The position numbers and the translations under genes are program-made. 64,000 nt of DNA from Paraburkholderia caffeinilytica (GTDB lineage Bacteria > Pseudomonadota > Gammaproteobacteria > Burkholderiales > Burkholderiaceae): positions 3,224,001 through 3,288,000 of the forward strand of contig NZ_CP031466.1 in the NCBI RefSeq assembly GCF_003368325.1, read 5' to 3'. Position 1 is the stretch's first letter; the number at the start of each line of letters is the position of its first letter. Positions 33,555 through 44,065 of the stretch are shown in pieces. The notes under the pieces were generated by a model. That model saw only the letters and a program-made list of their open reading frames with translations, was not told the DNA's origin and made no database searches.

Positions 33555-34517
33555 ATGCCTACCGTCGCGATCGCAATCTTTCCCGGCGTGCAGGCGCTCG
33601 ACGTCGCCGGTCCGGTCGACGTGTTCTCCGAGGCCAATCGCTTCATCGCGCCGCAGGATCGCTACGAGGTCACGCTGCTCAGCGCGGAGCCGGGTCCGCT
33701 GCGCGCCTCCAACGGCATGACGCTGATCGCCGATGCCACTTTCGACCAGTCGCGCCGACCGTTTGACCTTGCGCTGGTTGCAGGCGGCCCCGCGCTGCCC
33801 GGCGATGCCACGCCCGATACGCGTTTGCTCGAATGGCTGTCGCAAGCCGCCTCGCAATGCGAGCGCTATGGCTCGATCTGCACCGGCGCGTTCGCACTCG
33901 GCCACGCCGGACTGCTCGACGCGCGCAATGTCACGACCCACTGGCAGCACGCGGCGCAACTCGCCGAGCAGTTTCCGCGAGCCCATGTCGAATTCGACCG
34001 GATCTATCTACGCGACGGCAACCTCGTCACGTCAGCGGGCGTCACGGCGGGCATCGATCTATCGCTTGCATTGGTCGCCGAGCATCATGGGCCGCACACG
34101 GCCCTCGCGGTCGCCAAGCGGCTGGTGGTGTTTGCACAGCGACAAGGCGGTCAATCGCAGTTCAGCCCGTACTTGACCGCCCCCGCCGACGACACCTCGC
34201 CGGTCGCCAAAGTGCAGGCGCACGTCATGGAACGGATTCGCGAGAGCTTTACGGTCAAACAACTGGCGGACTTCGCCGGCATGAGCGCACGGAATTTCGC
34301 CCGCGTGTTCGTGCAGGAAACCAGGGTGACGCCGCACGAATTCGTCGAACGCGCCCGCGTGGATGCGGCGCGCAAGTTGCTCGAAAGCAGCGACGCGGCG
34401 CTCAAGGCGATAGCCTACGACTGCGGCTTCGGCACCGCGGACCGGATGCGCATTGTCTTTACGAAGCGACTCGGCGTTACGCCGATGCAGTATCGCGAGC
34501 GCTTTCGCTCTGCGTGA
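33555..34517 (+). CDS. GlxA family AraC-type regulator with DJ-1/PfpI domain
   Basis: A 320-residue regulator. Residues about 1-185 form a DJ-1/PfpI-like amidase fold (IFPGVQALDVAGPVDVF; nucleophile-elbow-like SICTGAFALGHAGLLD). Residues ~210-320 are an AraC helix-turn-helix pair (FTVKQLADFAGMSARNFARV and SDAALKAIAYDCGFGTADRM). The ATG at 33555 has an AAGGAA site. It is divergent from the HD protein and 42 bp upstream of an SDR on the same strand. Relatives sense nitrogenous metabolites. The effector is unknown. Confidence 0.88.
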   Translation: MPTVAIAIFPGVQALDVAGPVDVFSEANRFIAPQDRYEVTLLSAEPGPLRASNGMTLIADATFDQSRRPFDLALVAGGPALPGDATPDTRLLEWLSQAASQCERYGSICTGAFALGHAGLLDARNVTTHWQHAAQLAEQFPRAHVEFDRIYLRDGNLVTSAGVTAGIDLSLALVAEHHGPHTALAVAKRLVVFAQRQGGQSQFSPYLTAPADDTSPVAKVQAHVMERIRESFTVKQLADFAGMSARNFARVFVQETRVTPHEFVERARVDAARKLLESSDAALKAIAYDCGFGTADRMRIVFTKRLGVTPMQYRERFRSA

Positions 34518-34559
34518 GAAAATAACCGCCTTCTCAAGCCAACGATCACAAGGAACGAC

Positions 34560-35318
34560 ATGTCCCTCTCTTCTCCGATCCGTGCGATCGTTACCGGCCA
34601 CACTCGCGGCCTCGGCGCCTCCCTTGCTGAACAACTGCTGGCGCGCGGCGTCGCGGTACTGGGTTTGTCCCGCTCGCGTCACGCTACGCTCAAAGCGCGC
34701 TTTCCGGCATTGCTCGAAGAAATCGAGCTCGAGCTTGCGGACCCCACGCGCGTCGCGCAGTGGGCCGCAACCGATGCACTGCGCAGCTTCGTCAACGGCG
34801 CGCAGAGCGTCCTGCTGATCAACAACGCAGGCATGGTTCAGCCGATCGGTCCAATCGAAGGTCAGAACGCCGCCGACATCGCGACCGCCGTGAGCCTGAA
34901 CGTGGCCACGCCGCTGATGCTGGCGAGCGCGCTCGCCGCAGCCAGCGTCGACGCGACCGATCGGCGCATCATGCATATTTCCAGTGGCGCGGCGCGCAAT
35001 GCGTATCCCGGCTGGAGCATCTACTGCGCGACCAAGGCCGCGCTCGATCACCACGCACGCGCCGTTGCACTCGACGCGAATCGTGCGCTGCGTATCTGCA
35101 GCCTGGCGCCGGGCGTCATCGATACGAACATGCAGGCGGAAATTCGCGGCAGCGGCAAGGAACAATTCCCGATGCGCGAAAGATTCGAAGACCTCAAGCG
35201 CAACGGCCAGCTTTCGACGCCCGAACAAAGCGCCACCCAACTGATCGACTACGCCTTCAGCGATGCATTCGGGCAAGCGCCGGTGGCCGACATTCGCGAG
35301 GTCGCCAGGCAGGGCTGA
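34560..35318 (+). CDS. short-chain dehydrogenase/reductase
   Basis: A 252-residue classical SDR. The cofactor motif TGHTRGLGA lies near residues 12-20 and NNAG at 89-92. The catalytic S141/S142 is in MHISSGAARN, and Y155-x-x-x-K159 is in YCATKAALDHHA. It oxidises or reduces a hydroxyl or carbonyl group with NAD(P)(H). The gene starts 42 bp after the GlxA regulator on the same strand and may be co-transcribed. A family resemblance to sepiapterin-reductase-like SDRs is possible, but the substrate is unassigned. Confidence 0.87.
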   Translation: MSLSSPIRAIVTGHTRGLGASLAEQLLARGVAVLGLSRSRHATLKARFPALLEEIELELADPTRVAQWAATDALRSFVNGAQSVLLINNAGMVQPIGPIEGQNAADIATAVSLNVATPLMLASALAAASVDATDRRIMHISSGAARNAYPGWSIYCATKAALDHHARAVALDANRALRICSLAPGVIDTNMQAEIRGSGKEQFPMRERFEDLKRNGQLSTPEQSATQLIDYAFSDAFGQAPVADIREVARQG

Positions 35319-35333
35319 CTCGCGAGCGCCACG

Positions 35334-35357
35334 CTCCCGTAAAACCTCACCTTTTGG
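35334..35357 (+). ncRNA. anti-Shine-Dalgarno hairpin unit
   Basis: CTCCCGTAAAACCTCACCTT followed by TTGG. Arms AAAA and TTTT, with CC and GG outside, can pair around CCTCACC. It lies 16 bp after the SDR stop codon. No T-run follows, so it is not a standard terminator. Confidence 0.45.
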
Positions 35358-35479
35358 CTGAGAAGCCGATACTCAAACGCCGGGCGCGGCTATCGCGCCG
35401 CGCCCGGCTCGCCTCCTCTCTCAAACATTCATGCCAGGTACAGCGCGTCAGTGGCACAGTTTTAAAACGCATTTGCATT

Positions 35480-35496
35480 AATTAGCATCGCTAATT
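35480..35496. promoter_or_regulatory. palindromic operator candidate of the sugar-acid operon
   Basis: AATTAGC-ATC-GCTAATT is a perfect 7-3-7 inverted repeat in an AT-rich stretch about 180 bp before the dehydratase start. No regulator gene is adjacent to this operon, so a remote regulator is implied. The rest of 35358-35675 holds the promoter region and leader. Confidence 0.45.
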
Positions 35497-35675
35497 TAGA
35501 GATAGTTGAATATTTGCTTTATATGTGGGACATGGATGGGCAGGTTGACGAAGCATCAGACCGCTCATAGAGTTAACCAGGAACAACGCTCGTTTTTGAT
35601 GGCGTCGCCCGTTCAGAAAACCGAAGTAAGCGGACCGTCCGCCGATTTCGCGAGTGCGTTATGCAGGAGACAATC

Positions 35676-37403
<1,728 letters not shown>

Positions 37404-37504
37404 GCGGAGCCAGAACACCGGCGCCGCAATGGCGACTGCCGCGACCACGGCCTCCCGAGGCGTCACGGTAATCGCCTTCTACGCCGCAAACCAAGGATCA
37501 CAGA

Positions 37505-38863
37505 ATGCAGGTGCAATCACCCGCCGTCGACGGCACCCGAGTCATCGAGCGCGCCACGCTAAAGCTGATGCCACTGCTTGGCCTGCTCTATCTGATCGCC
37601 TATATCGACCGGCAGAACATCGGATTCGCCAAGCTGCAGATGGTGGCCGATCTCGGCATGAGCGAAGCGGCCTTTGGTTTGGGCGCGTCACTGTTTTTTA
37701 TCGGCTACCTGCTGTTCGAGATACCGAGCAATATCATCCTCGCAAAGGTCGGCGCGCGCCGCTGGTTCGCGCGGATCATGCTGTCGTGGGGTGCCGTCAC
37801 CGTCGCGCTGGGCTTCACGCACAATGCGACAATGCTCTACGTGCTGCGTTTCCTGCTGGGCGCTTGTGAGGCAGGCTTTTATCCAGGCGTGCTGTACTAC
37901 CTGACACTCTGGTTTCCAGTCCGCTCCCGTGCGAGGCTGGTCGGGTATTTCATGATCGGCAGCGCGCTCGCCAATGCCATCGCAGCGCCGATTGGCGGTG
38001 TCCTGCTGGACTTCGACGGACTGTGGGGCTTGCGCGGCTGGCAATGGGTATTCATCGTTACCGGCATGGCGGCAGTGCTGATGAGTGGCGTGGTATTGCA
38101 GCGCTTACCCGAGACGCCGCGAAACGCAAACTTCCTCAGCGAAGCCGAGAAGAGCTGGCTGGCCGATACGTTGCGAACGGAGGCCGCCCGCATCGCGCCC
38201 TCGGACCATCGCAATCCGTTTGCGGTGCTGCTGGACAAGCGTGTATTGCTTATGTCGTTTTACTTCCTGTTCTTCCCGCTGTCGGCCTACGGTCTCAGCT
38301 ACTGGTTGCCCACAGTCGTCAAAGGATTCGGCGTCGGTAATACCGTCAACGGTCTGCTGAATATCATTCCCTGGCTGATGGTCGGTATCGCGCTGTGGTG
38401 GGTGCCGCGCCGTTCAGTCGCCCGGAACGAACAGACGTGGCACATCGTCGTGCCGGCGCTGACAGGTGCGCTTTGCCTGTTGCTCAGTGTCTTCGTGCCC
38501 GGCCACGCGCTGCAGTTCATCTGTCTGTGCTTCGCGGCCGCCGGCATGTTCGCCGGGCAGCCGGTACTGTGGTCGCTTCCAAGCCGGTTTCTGACCGGCG
38601 CCCGCGCAGCCGCAGGGCTCGCTGCAATCAATTCGATCGGCAATCTGGGCGGATTCATTGCCCAGAACGCCGTGCCGATGATCCGGGACCGCACTGGCAG
38701 CGTTATCGCACCCATGCTGTTTTTGTCCGCCTGCCTCGCGTTCGGCGCGCTGATGACCTTTGTGATGCAAGCGGTCATCCGCAAGTCAGAGCGGCAAGCG
38801 CTGAATGCCGGCACCGCCGCGGCGACTCACGCCGAGCGGCTCCATCAAGACCGTGTCGATTAG
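37505..38863 (+). CDS. MFS transporter, ACS family (sugar-acid uptake)
   Basis: A 452-residue 12-helix carrier. ACS hallmarks are LIAYIDRQNIGFAK in helix 1, FEIPSNIILAKVGARRW between helices 2 and 3, and LGACEAGFYPGVLYYLTLWF. The family imports hexonates, tartrate, phthalate and similar anions by proton symport. It lies between a sugar-acid dehydratase and a DapA-like lyase, so it probably imports the same sugar acid. The start at 37505 begins MQVQSPAVDG. The gap to the dehydratase is 101 bp and to the lyase 42 bp, consistent with an operon. Confidence 0.88.
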   Translation: MQVQSPAVDGTRVIERATLKLMPLLGLLYLIAYIDRQNIGFAKLQMVADLGMSEAAFGLGASLFFIGYLLFEIPSNIILAKVGARRWFARIMLSWGAVTVALGFTHNATMLYVLRFLLGACEAGFYPGVLYYLTLWFPVRSRARLVGYFMIGSALANAIAAPIGGVLLDFDGLWGLRGWQWVFIVTGMAAVLMSGVVLQRLPETPRNANFLSEAEKSWLADTLRTEAARIAPSDHRNPFAVLLDKRVLLMSFYFLFFPLSAYGLSYWLPTVVKGFGVGNTVNGLLNIIPWLMVGIALWWVPRRSVARNEQTWHIVVPALTGALCLLLSVFVPGHALQFICLCFAAAGMFAGQPVLWSLPSRFLTGARAAAGLAAINSIGNLGGFIAQNAVPMIRDRTGSVIAPMLFLSACLAFGALMTFVMQAVIRKSERQALNAGTAAATHAERLHQDRVD

Positions 38864-38905
38864 CGCTCGATTCGTCGCCATTCAACCGCTGTGGAAACCG
38901 GGTCC

Positions 38906-39829
38906 ATGAACTCCATCGCCTCGCCCACCGGCAGCATCGCCGGTATCTATCCGATCCTGTATGCCTTCTTCGACCGCGACAACCGCCTGGACCGCGCCGC
39001 CATGCGCCGGCAGATGCAAGCTGTCGTGCGAACCCAGGCGCCCGGTGTAGCCGTGCTCGGACTCGCCACCGAGGTCAACAAGCTGTCCCGAGCCGAACGT
39101 GAGCACATCGTCCAGTGGGCGATAGAAGATAGTGGCGGCACGCTGCCGCTCGCGGTGACGGTGAGCGGCACATCCGTCGAGGCCCAGCGCGAGCTGGCTC
39201 ACTACGCGATCGCGCAGGGCGCGAGCTGGCTGATCCTACAACCGCCTGCACTGGAGATCGGCGCGATACCGCAACCTGAAGCGTTCTATTTTGATTTCTT
39301 TGCCGCCGTGATGGAAGGACTCGGTGTGCCGGTCGGCATCCAGAACGCACCGGAATACCTCGGCGTCGGCTTGTCGCCCGACAACCTCGAACGGCTCGCC
39401 ACGCAGTGCCCGAACTTCCGGCTGCTCAAAGGTGAAGGACCATCGATCGTGCTGGCGGAAACGGTGGCGCGTGTCGGACACCGTATGCCTGTACTCAACG
39501 GTCGCGGAGGAATGGAATTGATCGACAATCTGCGCGCGGGGTGCGCGGGCATGATCGTCGCGCCCGATTGCTTCGATTGGCAGCAACGGATCTATCAAGC
39601 TTTCGTTAGCGGCGACGTTGCACAGGCCGAGGCGCTCTACCGGGAGGTACTGCCGGCCATTGTCTTTGTCATGCAGTCGCTCGATACGTTGATCTGCTAT
39701 GGAAAACGTATCGCCGCATGGCGCATGGGGTTTGAGGTCGAGCACGATCGCGACACGCGATTACAACCGAGCCACTTTGGGCTCGAAGCCGCTCGAAGAT
39801 TCGCAGCAATGCTCGGGCCGTTGCCTTGA
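38906..39829 (+). CDS. DapA family lyase/dehydratase (2-keto-3-deoxy sugar acid type)
   Basis: A 307-residue TIM-barrel of the dihydrodipicolinate synthase/N-acetylneuraminate lyase family. The Schiff-base lysine is K175 in FRLLKGEGPS. The canonical DapA tyrosine (YNVP) is replaced by VGIQNAPEY, as in 2-keto-3-deoxy-L-arabonate dehydratase-like members. In context it probably acts on the 2-keto-3-deoxy acid made by the upstream IlvD/Edd dehydratase, giving alpha-ketoglutarate semialdehyde or a cleavage product. The ATG at 38906 is used; an upstream GTG at 38891 is possible. Confidence 0.85.
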   Translation: MNSIASPTGSIAGIYPILYAFFDRDNRLDRAAMRRQMQAVVRTQAPGVAVLGLATEVNKLSRAEREHIVQWAIEDSGGTLPLAVTVSGTSVEAQRELAHYAIAQGASWLILQPPALEIGAIPQPEAFYFDFFAAVMEGLGVPVGIQNAPEYLGVGLSPDNLERLATQCPNFRLLKGEGPSIVLAETVARVGHRMPVLNGRGGMELIDNLRAGCAGMIVAPDCFDWQQRIYQAFVSGDVAQAEALYREVLPAIVFVMQSLDTLICYGKRIAAWRMGFEVEHDRDTRLQPSHFGLEAARRFAAMLGPLP

Positions 39830-39981
39830 TTGACCCGCAAACGGCCCCGGATTGCGACGTCTGTTGCCTGTCAGGCACTGTACGGGCGGGATGCCGATAG
39901 GAACAGGCCGCTGGCACTTTGGCAAAGTTCACCCCGAAGAACAGACGCTCCGTCGCTTTCCTCCGGCAGATACGCCGAACC

Positions 39982-40728
39982 TCACACGCCGGGCGCGACC
40001 ATCGCATCGCGCTCGGCCGCTCCGATCTCGCCGTGCGGCACGAACACATAGCCGCGTCCCCACACGGTCTGCACATAGCGCGGCTCGGAAGGATCGACCT
40101 CGATCAGACGCCGCAGCCGCCAGATCGATACATCGAGACTCCGCCCTTGATGCAGCACGCTATTGCCGCGCAATTTCTCGTTGAGTTGCACGCGCGTAAG
40201 CACGGTCATCGCGTGATTGACGAAGATTTTCAGCAGCGCGAATTCGGAACTGCGCAGCGCGAAATGCTCGTTGTCGCGGCGCAATTCGCGTGCGGAGAAG
40301 TTCAGCTCGCATCGTCCGAAGCGGTACGGCGGCCGCGTTTCCGGTGCGCCTGGCGCGAGCGCGCCACGCCGGCGCAGCAGCACACGGATGCGGGCGAACA
40401 GTTCGGCAGGGTCGGCGGGCTTGCTCATGAAATCGTCTGCGCCGAGCTCGAGACCAATCACGCGATCGATCGCCTTGCTGCTCGCCGACAGCAAAATCAC
40501 CGGCACATCGTTGCCGCCCATGCGCAAGTCGCGCAATACGGCAAGGCCGTCGCCGTGCGGCACCGAGACGTCGAGCACCAGCAACGCCGGCCGTTCCGTC
40601 TCGACCACGGGCTTCAATCCGGCGCAATGCGGACGTGTGGACACGCCGCAGCCCTGCCCGCGTAAAGATTCGCCCACCACGGCCGTTAAGCCGGCGTCGG
40701 CGCCAACAAAGAGAATGTGCTGACTCAT
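39982..40728 (-). CDS. orphan OmpR-type response regulator with atypical receiver
   Basis: A 248-residue protein with a receiver at residues 4-118 and an OmpR winged helix at ~130-232 (VLTRVQLNEKLRGNSVLHQG, VDPSEPRYVQTVWGRGYVF). The phospho-acceptor D53 (LLVLDVS), S81 and K103 are present. The usual acidic pair after beta-1 (VDDD) is replaced by VGAD, so Mg2+ binding and phosphorylation may be impaired. No kinase gene is adjacent. It may act without phosphorylation, as atypical OmpR members do. The ATG at 40728 (MSQHILFV) fits the domain; the frame is open to 40821. Confidence 0.85.
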   Translation of the reverse strand: MSQHILFVGADAGLTAVVGESLRGQGCGVSTRPHCAGLKPVVETERPALLVLDVSVPHGDGLAVLRDLRMGGNDVPVILLSASSKAIDRVIGLELGADDFMSKPADPAELFARIRVLLRRRGALAPGAPETRPPYRFGRCELNFSARELRRDNEHFALRSSEFALLKIFVNHAMTVLTRVQLNEKLRGNSVLHQGRSLDVSIWRLRRLIEVDPSEPRYVQTVWGRGYVFVPHGEIGAAERDAMVAPGV

Positions 40729-40950
40729 CCAACTGATTCCAGGAGACGATCGGTTTTCAGAGACAGGCGATGGCTTGCAGGAATGGCAAATCCGCTGACC
40801 GCTTGTCGTCCGCGTCGCCATCTTCCCTGTATGCCGCTATTCTCAAAACGCGGAACAGCCCCCAAGGTTGCCAATTTCTTCCCAACTCTTTCAGCACGGA
40901 ACGTGATATGGGGCGGTCCGCAAAAGTCACCGTGCGATGCGCACGCCTGT

Positions 40951-41120
40951 TCCCGAAAAGTCTCACCTTTGGCACGGAGCGGACGAGGCCAGGCGCGAGG
41001 TGCATGTCGGGGCGCTCCCGAAAACGCTCACCTTCCGAGCTTGGAGGCAGGCCGCAAAGGCATGCTGGGCGGACCACCGACGGTTCCGAACAGGCTACTC
41101 CCGTAAACCCTCACCTTTGG
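40951..41120 (+). ncRNA. anti-Shine-Dalgarno hairpin array, three units
   Basis: Units start at 40951 (TCCCGAAAAGTCTCACCTTT then GG), 41015 (CTCCCGAAAACGCTCACCTT) and 41098 (CTCCCGTAAACCCTCACCTT then TGG). In the first, CCGAA (40953-40957) can pair with TTTGG (40968-40972, one G-U) around a 10-nt loop containing CTCACC. A degenerate copy, CCGCAAAAGTCACCG, precedes at about 40919. Spacing is 64 and 83 nt. The array fills the spacer between the response regulator and the amidotransferase. Confidence 0.55.
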
Positions 41121-41417
41121 AAGGGAATGACTAATCTGCATACCCAGGTAAGAGGCGGTGAATCGGCCGGTGTTGCGCGGCGCGGATCGTCGTGCAAAAC
41201 GCGATCGGGATACACCGGGCATGTGCGTGAACAGCAAACCGTTCAATGCGACGACCGCTGCTGTCGTGGCGATGCCGAGCAATACGGATCGCCAGTGTTC
41301 GCGTAACCGTTCTGCCCGCGGATGCCTCGCAGCGCGACGGATCTGTTCAGCGAATGCTAGCGGGAGTGGGCGGCGGAATGGCTGGAGGGTGAGGCGGAGT
41401 GATGCGGCCTGGCTCAC
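41028..41417 (-). CDS. doubtful 129-aa membrane protein
   Basis: A minus-strand frame with a GTG start near 41417. It encodes an Arg-rich N-terminus and one hydrophobic segment (SVLLGIATTAAVVALNGLLF). The last third runs through two repeat units of the hairpin array and is therefore unlikely to be conserved protein. A shorter real protein may exist here, but no family is recognised. It is listed for completeness. Confidence 0.2.
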   Translation of the reverse strand: MSQAASLRLTLQPFRRPLPLAFAEQIRRAARHPRAERLREHWRSVLLGIATTAAVVALNGLLFTHMPGVSRSRFARRSAPRNTGRFTASYLGMQISHSLPKVRVYGSSLFGTVGGPPSMPLRPASKLGR

Positions 41418-41437
41418 GTATGCGCTGACGCGTCACA

Positions 41438-41464
41438 CTCCCGAATATCCTCACCTATCTGGCG
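41438..41464 (+). ncRNA. anti-Shine-Dalgarno hairpin unit, fourth copy of this cluster
   Basis: CTCCCGAATATCCTCACCTA followed by TCTGGCG. The core CCCGAA...CTCACC is kept, but the 3' arm is weaker. It lies about 90 bp beyond the stop codon of the opposite-strand amidotransferase. Confidence 0.45.
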
Positions 41465-41553
41465 AAACGCTACGAGAGGAATGTGTGCCGGCAAACTAAC
41501 GAATTCCTCAATGGATAGCGTGGCCGCTTCCAAGGCCACGCGTTGCCGCGATG

Positions 41554-42408
41554 TCACGCCGCGACGGCGGACAGTTCGGAAGGCGCGTATTTCGCGGTCG
41601 CGAGGACTTCGTCGGGAACGGGTACATGCGCACGCCGCAACAGCGCGCCGCCGCGGAACATCAGCAGATCGCCCGGTTGGCAGGCAGTCCAGACCTCATC
41701 GGTGAGCGGCGTCGTGGCGATCACCGCCGTGCGATCGGCCGGCGTGCCACGCTCGGCGAAATCGACCGAGAGATCGCCGTCGACGAGACGCGCGCTCGAA
41801 AACGGCCAGTGACGTATCACGTACGACAAACGCGTCGAGCAATACGCGAATTGTGCCGTGCCGTTCGAGAGCACGAAGTTGAAAATGCCATACGGGTTCA
41901 CTGCGCGCGTCGCTTGCTCGATGACGTCGAACACGGCGTCGATGTCGTCCACGTCCGTGTCCGCGTGATCGGCAAAATGCGCGTAGAGGCGATTCATGAC
42001 GAAGCAGAACGCCGCTTCGCTGTCGGTCGTGCCCACCGGCGCATACGGACCTTGCTCCGCTTCGCCGAGCGGTTGCAGATCGCCGTTATGCGCGAACACC
42101 CATTGCTGGCCGCGCAACTCGCGCATGAACGGGTGGCAGTTTTCCACGCGCGCGCCGCCTTGAGTCGCCTTGCGAATATGCGCGACGACATTGCGCGACT
42201 TGATGGGATGGCTCTTCAGAAACTCGGCGACCGGTGACTGGTACGCGGGCTTTTCATCGACGAACACGCGGCACGCGCGGTCCTCGTAGAACGCCACGCC
42301 CCAGCCGTCGACGTGATGGTCGGTGAGGCCGCCGCGTGCGGCAAAACCCGTCAGCGAGAAGCTGACGTCGGTGGGTTCGGCGCAGCTGAGGGCAAGCAGT
42401 TGGCACAT
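41554..42408 (-). CDS. class II glutamine amidotransferase (YafJ-like)
   Basis: A 284-residue Ntn-type amidotransferase. The start at 42408 places the catalytic cysteine at residue 2 (MCQLLALSC), exposed after Met removal. Further conserved elements are HVDGWGVAFYED, VVAHIRKAT and HPFMREL...QWVFAHNGDL. It hydrolyses glutamine for ammonia transfer, or has a related amide substrate. The family's physiological role (E. coli YafJ) is unresolved. It is monocistronic. Upstream in-frame codons to 42462 are rejected because Cys2 must be N-terminal. Confidence 0.9.
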   Translation of the reverse strand: MCQLLALSCAEPTDVSFSLTGFAARGGLTDHHVDGWGVAFYEDRACRVFVDEKPAYQSPVAEFLKSHPIKSRNVVAHIRKATQGGARVENCHPFMRELRGQQWVFAHNGDLQPLGEAEQGPYAPVGTTDSEAAFCFVMNRLYAHFADHADTDVDDIDAVFDVIEQATRAVNPYGIFNFVLSNGTAQFAYCSTRLSYVIRHWPFSSARLVDGDLSVDFAERGTPADRTAVIATTPLTDEVWTACQPGDLLMFRGGALLRRAHVPVPDEVLATAKYAPSELSAVAA

Positions 42409-42603
42409 GTCCGACGCCGCCCTACACGCGTTGAGCCGGGACGTGCGCGACCATGACGACATCCGCGGTTGCGGCGCCAGCGCTTCCTGAAGTTTTCGCG
42501 GCCATCACGTGTCGTCCCGGTCGTTCACAGTCACTGGGAGACTAGCGTGTTTCAACCGCCGCCGTTATAGCGAATCATGCTTTGCAAATCACCGGCGCGC
42601 GGG

Positions 42604-42628
42604 CTCCCGAAAACCCTCACCTTTGGCC
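42604..42628 (+). ncRNA. anti-Shine-Dalgarno hairpin unit
   Basis: CTCCCGAAAACCCTCACCTT followed by TGGCC. CCGAA (42607-42611) can pair with TTTGG (42622-42626, one G-U) around AACCCTCACC. It lies 22 bp beyond the stop codon of the opposite-strand CheY-like gene. Confidence 0.5.
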
Positions 42629-42649
42629 GGCCCGCCGCGCGTGCTGCGT

Positions 42650-43015
42650 CTAGCCCGCCAGCTTGCGGAACGTTTCCAGCACCGCGTCGCCCTTGAACGG
42701 CTTGACGATCCAGCCTTTCACGCCGGCCGCCTTGCCGCGCTCCTTCATCGCCGGGCTGCTTTCGGTGGTCAGCATGATGACGTTGACAGCCGTGTTCGCG
42801 AGTTCGCCGCGAATCTTTTCGACCATCGTCAGGCCGTCCATGTTCGGCATGTTGACGTCGCTGATCACCAGCTTGATGCCGGGACTAGCCTTCAGTTTCG
42901 CGAGGCCGTCCTTGCCGTCCACGGCCGTGTCGACGTCCAGCCCGTTCTTCTTCAGAAAGCCGGCCACTTCGTCGCGCACCGTGCTCGAGTCATCCACCAC
43001 CAGAATTTTCGACAT
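42650..43015 (-). CDS. CheY-like single-domain response regulator
   Basis: A 121-residue stand-alone receiver. Acidic pair D8-D9 (LVVDDS), phospho-acceptor D53 (VISDVNMP), T83/T84 (MLTTES) and K105 (IVKPFKG) are all present, so it should be phosphorylatable. It is the last gene of a five-gene chemosensory-like operon (kinase, MCP-like, CheX-like, receiver-CheX-like, CheY). It is the probable phospho-acceptor of the large kinase and the output or sink of the system. Flagellar genes are not nearby. Confidence 0.9.
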   Translation of the reverse strand: MSKILVVDDSSTVRDEVAGFLKKNGLDVDTAVDGKDGLAKLKASPGIKLVISDVNMPNMDGLTMVEKIRGELANTAVNVIMLTTESSPAMKERGKAAGVKGWIVKPFKGDAVLETFRKLAG

Positions 43016-43035
43016 GTTTTTTCCTATGACAACAT

Positions 43036-44007
43036 TCAGAAGAGATCCAGTTCGCCCGCTTCGACCATCGCGCCGACATCGTCCGCGACTTCCTTGAAGT
43101 CCTCCGGCGACCAGCTCAGGCTGAACACAAAACGTTGATGCAGCTTGACCGAACGGCCCGACTGCGGGTCGGTCAGCGAGTACACGAAACACAGTTGCGG
43201 ATTGCCGCTGCCGAACGAGATGTACTTGTGTTTGTGATTCACCAGCAGCGGCACCTGCACCTGGCTGCGCAGCCAGGCGCCCGCATCGCCGACATAGCGG
43301 TTCTTGAACGAACCCCAGATCAGATTCGTCACCTCGTCGAGCACGCCATTCAGATCGCGGAAGTTTGCTTCGCCGTCTCCCGCGTGCTCGCCCATCCGAT
43401 AGCGATCGAGCAGTTCGAGAATCGGCGCCTCTTCCGCCTGCATCATCATGTAACCGCGGCACCACGCGCTTTCCAGTGGAATCAGGCTGAACACTTCGCC
43501 GAAGATGATGCGGTCGCGCACGATATAAGGCGTGTCGCACGTGATGCTCAGGTCCTTGAACACGTCGCCGAGAATCGCCTGCGTCATGTCGGCGATGCCA
43601 CGCACTAGCGCGTTCGGGAAATCCAGGCTGAAGATATATTCGTCGATCACCTTGCGTAAGGGCGCCATATCGTGTGCGACGTAGGTCGCGCAGACCACGC
43701 GGCGCAAGCTCTCCGGCAAACTGTCGACGCCCGGATCGTCGTCCCGCCGCATGATGATCGGCAACTCGGGGCGCACCGCGTTGATCCTGATCGCAATCTC
43801 GGCGCTCGCTTCGGCTGAGCCGCCGTAGCGCTCCGCGAAGAGAACCGCGCCCAGGTCGATGTTCGAGCGCAGCACCGACTGCAAGCGGTTCTTGCCGACT
43901 TTCACGCCGACCAGGTTGTTCTCGTCGCAGAAGCGCTTCAGCGCCTCCTTGTGCACCGGGCAATCGTCGAGCACCAGCACCTTGCTGACCGGCTTGTTCA
44001 TGTTCAT
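43036..44007 (-). CDS. CheX-like protein with N-terminal degenerate receiver
   Basis: A 323-residue fusion. Residues ~8-122 resemble a receiver (VLVLDDCPVHKEALKRFC) with the acidic pair kept (D14-D15). The phospho-acceptor Asp position reads AVLFAER, so it is a pseudo-receiver. Residues ~125-320 are CheX/CheC/FliY-like with the phosphatase signature E225-V-T-N228 (ExxN) in LDEVTNLIWGSF. CheX enzymes dephosphorylate CheY-P; the adjacent CheY is the likely substrate. It sits 20 bp upstream of cheY in the operon. The ATG at 44007 is chosen at MNMNK; the frame is open to 44208. Confidence 0.78.
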   Translation of the reverse strand: MNMNKPVSKVLVLDDCPVHKEALKRFCDENNLVGVKVGKNRLQSVLRSNIDLGAVLFAERYGGSAEASAEIAIRINAVRPELPIIMRRDDDPGVDSLPESLRRVVCATYVAHDMAPLRKVIDEYIFSLDFPNALVRGIADMTQAILGDVFKDLSITCDTPYIVRDRIIFGEVFSLIPLESAWCRGYMMMQAEEAPILELLDRYRMGEHAGDGEANFRDLNGVLDEVTNLIWGSFKNRYVGDAGAWLRSQVQVPLLVNHKHKYISFGSGNPQLCFVYSLTDPQSGRSVKLHQRFVFSLSWSPEDFKEVADDVGAMVEAGELDLF

Positions 44008-44065
44008 TTCGCGTTCCCGCTCGCTGTGGATATCGACGTCATGGTCAAAACCCCACACACCACAC

